NCBI GenBank assembly: GCA_004298465.1
Contig: SCRT01000012.1
Location: 248,001-312,000, forward strand
Length of the DNA stretch: 64,000 bases
Reading direction: 5' to 3'
DNA from: Nevskiaceae bacterium
GTDB taxonomy: Bacteria > Pseudomonadota > Gammaproteobacteria > Nevskiales > Nevskiaceae
Shown here: one piece after another, positions 62,362 through 64,000 of the stretch
How the letters are laid out: each line of letters starts with the position of its first letter
How positions within the stretch are numbered: the stretch's first letter is position 1
Notes under the pieces: model-generated
Databases searched by the model: none
What the model saw: the letters and a program-made list of their open reading frames with translations, nothing else
What the model was told of the DNA's origin: nothing
Program-made: the position numbers and the translations under genes

Positions 62362-63138
62362 GTGAAGATCGTCAGCCTCAACCTCAACGGCGTACGCGCC
62401 GCTGCCCGCAAGGGCGTATTCGAGTGGCTGGCGGCAGAGCCGGCCGACGTCTACTGTTTTCAGGAATTCCGTGCTGAACGGGCGGATCTGGAAAAGAACA
62501 GGATCGCCATCCCGGATGGGTTCCACGCCTACTTCCACAGCGCCGAACGCAAGGGCTACGCCGGCGTGGCCATCTATGCGCGCCGCGAACCGGATGCCGT
62601 GCTGGACACGCTGGGCGCCGCGGAATTCGACGCCGAAGGGCGTTATCTGGAAGTACGCTTCGGCACCTTGTCCGTGGTGTCGCTATACCTGCCGTCGGGC
62701 TCCTCCAACCCCGAGCGGCAGGCGAGCAAGGACCGTTTCCTCGAATTCTTCCCGGAAAAGCTGCGCGAATGGGCGGCTTCCGGGCGCGACTACGCGGTGT
62801 GCGGCGACTGGAACATCGCCCACACCGAGCGCGACCTGAAGAACTGGAAGTCGAACCAGAAGAATTCCGGCTTCCTGCCGCACGAGCGCGCATGGCTGGA
62901 TGGCGTCATCGGCCCGTGGGGCTACACCGATGCGTGGCGCCACCTGCACCCGGATGGCGAAGGCGACGGCTACACGTGGTGGAGCAACCGCGGCCAGGCC
63001 TACGCGAAGAACGTCGGCTGGCGCATCGACTACCAGATGGTCACGCAGGCCATGGCGCAGCGGCTGCGTACCGCGCACGTCTACAAGCAGCAGAAGTTTT
63101 CCGACCACGCGCCGTTGATCGCCGAATATGCCGACTGA
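62362..63138 (+). CDS. xth: Exodeoxyribonuclease III (AP endonuclease)
   Basis: This is a 258-residue EEP-fold DNA repair enzyme. Catalytic and metal residues are in KIVSLNLNGVRAA (Asn), VYCFQEFRA (Glu), VCGDWNIAHTERDLKNW (Asp-x-Asn), GYTWWSNRGQAYAKNVGWRIDY and FSDHAPLIAEY (Asp-His). It repairs abasic sites and 3' blocks. The GTG at 62362 (VKIVSLNLNG) fits the family N-terminus; another GTG at 62350 would add four residues. The gene overlaps the ampG start by 11 bp. In Pseudomonas the related gene near pyrE is crc, but here catalytic residues are kept, so it is a true nuclease. Confidence 0.93.
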   Translation: MKIVSLNLNGVRAAARKGVFEWLAAEPADVYCFQEFRAERADLEKNRIAIPDGFHAYFHSAERKGYAGVAIYARREPDAVLDTLGAAEFDAEGRYLEVRFGTLSVVSLYLPSGSSNPERQASKDRFLEFFPEKLREWAASGRDYAVCGDWNIAHTERDLKNWKSNQKNSGFLPHERAWLDGVIGPWGYTDAWRHLHPDGEGDGYTWWSNRGQAYAKNVGWRIDYQMVTQAMAQRLRTAHVYKQQKFSDHAPLIAEYAD

Positions 63139-64000
63139 CCCCGGCGTGCCGCCGGCGCAAGGCTGGCGGGCGGCGTGGGCGGTCTATGCCCATCCGCGCG
63201 TGGCGGGCATGTTCTTCCTGGGATTTTCCTCCGGGTTGCCGTTTTTGCTGGTGTTTTCCACCATGTCCGCGTGGCTGGCACTGGCCGGCGTCAGCGTGCG
63301 CGACATCGGCTACTTCAGCTGGGTGGGGCTGGCCTATTCGCTGAAGTTCTTCTGGGCGCCGGTCGTGGACCGCCTGCCGGTGCCGGGCTTCACCCGGTTT
63401 CTGGGGCGCCGGCGCGGCTGGCTGCTCGTGTCACAGGTCGGCGTGGCTGTAGGGCTGGCGGCAATCGCCGGCTCCGACCCGGGCGCCGACCTCGGCCACG
63501 TCGCGTGGCTGGCGGTCGGCGTGGCGTTCGCGTCGGCCACCCAGGACATCTGCGTGGATGCGTGGCGCATCGAGGCCGTCGGCATGGCGCGTCAGGGGGC
63601 GATGGCGGCGGTCTACCAGTTCGGCTACCGGCTGGCGATGCTCGCGGCGGGCGCCGGGGCCCTGGTTGTCGCCGCACGCTGGAGTTGGTACTGGGCCTAT
63701 ATGAGCATGGCGGCGCTGATGGCGGTGGGCGTCATCACCACGCTGTTCATTCCCGAACCAGACACGCGCGGCACGCGGGCGGCATGGCGGGACGAAGCGC
63801 GTGTCATGGCCTTTCTGGAACGGAATGCGCACTGGTCGCCCGCTGCCAGAGAACTGGCCGCCTGGTTGATCGGTGCCGTCGTCTGCCCGTTCACGGACTT
63901 CTTCCGCCGCAACCCGTGGCTGGTGGCGGTGCTCATCCTCGCGTTCATCTGTACCTACCGCCTGTCGTATTTCACGAAAGGCGTGATGGCCAATCCGTTC
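63128..64000 (+). CDS. ampG: AmpG-type muropeptide MFS permease, 3' end cut by window edge
   Basis: At least 291 codons of a multi-helix inner-membrane transporter are present. The N-terminal block RVAGMFFLGFSSGLPFLLVF and then LALAGVSVRDIGYFSWVGLAYSLKFFWAPVVDRLPVPG are typical of AmpG, the importer of GlcNAc-anhydroMurNAc peptides for cell-wall recycling. ASATQDICVDAWRIE, with the conserved Asp pattern of helix 4, is also diagnostic. The ATG at 63128 overlaps the xth stop by 11 bp. Six to seven helices can be seen before the window ends. Confidence 0.92.
   Translation, partial: MPTDPGVPPAQGWRAAWAVYAHPRVAGMFFLGFSSGLPFLLVFSTMSAWLALAGVSVRDIGYFSWVGLAYSLKFFWAPVVDRLPVPGFTRFLGRRRGWLLVSQVGVAVGLAAIAGSDPGADLGHVAWLAVGVAFASATQDICVDAWRIEAVGMARQGAMAAVYQFGYRLAMLAAGAGALVVAARWSWYWAYMSMAALMAVGVITTLFIPEPDTRGTRAAWRDEARVMAFLERNAHWSPAARELAAWLIGAVVCPFTDFFRRNPWLVAVLILAFICTYRLSYFTKGVMANPF

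Noticed and set aside
62362..63138. Assignment of the exonuclease III-like gene as the carbon catabolite regulator Crc
   Set aside because: Although it is near pyrE as in Pseudomonas, all catalytic and metal residues of the nuclease are present.

Overview
The window is a GC-rich, gene-dense bacterial chromosome segment with no prophage, insertion sequence, CRISPR array or rRNA operon. The best fit is a gammaproteobacterium of the Xanthomonadales/Nevskiales type. The evidence is the run pyrE-maf-rng-yhdP-tldD with an exonuclease III gene close by, a split pntA (pntAA-pntAB-pntB), a magnesium-type HemB, REP-like TGTAGGAGCG palindromes, and a two-domain fatty acyl-CoA reductase like that of Marinobacter. 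This taxonomic call is inference.

Layout. 1-2.4 kb: a truncated DUF4382 lipoprotein gene, tRNA-Leu(CAA) and queA. 2.3-7.3 kb: a minus-strand fluoride-response region with two separate fluoride riboswitches. One leads crcB-DUF190-DUF4232-yheT. The other has its own promoter, aptamer and terminator hairpin, and leads a 24-codon leader ORF overlapping a cyclopropane-fatty-acid-synthase-like gene. 7.3-22.3 kb: mostly housekeeping genes (serS, tRNA-Phe, rlpA, a frame-broken gene, an alkyltransferase-like gene, pirin, aroE, hemB, an M20 peptidase, tpm) and the proton-translocating transhydrogenase operon. 22.5-28.4 kb: a periplasmic methionine-redox module made of a Met-rich MXKDX-repeat protein, a cytochrome b561, a Tat-exported Mo-cofactor protein, MsrB and MsrA. 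A two-component system is divergent from it, and phased direct repeats lie in the shared intergenic region.

28.5-45.3 kb: prfC, a lipoprotein, acylphosphatase, and several lipid-related genes (acyl-ACP desaturase, dienoyl-CoA isomerase-like crotonase, a two-domain acyl-CoA reductase, two tandem MaoC hydratases). It also holds rhlE, a Rieske oxygenase, a rhodanese, a CPA2 antiporter and hemW. 45.4-48.4 kb: a Crp/Fnr regulator with nnrS, a perfect FNR-type palindrome and two REP-like elements. 48.4-61 kb: a long minus-strand block (cls, an EEP-family gene, a PAS protein, coaD, rsmD, tldD, yhdP, rng, maf, pyrE), many with 4-nt start/stop overlaps. 61-64 kb: a plus-strand phasin-like gene with candidate PhaR operators, phaR, exonuclease III and a truncated ampG-like gene.

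The most notable items are the fluoride riboswitch ahead of a lipid-modifying methyltransferase and the methionine-rich oxidant (or metal) module. All functional calls come from reading motifs and gene context; no database search was run.
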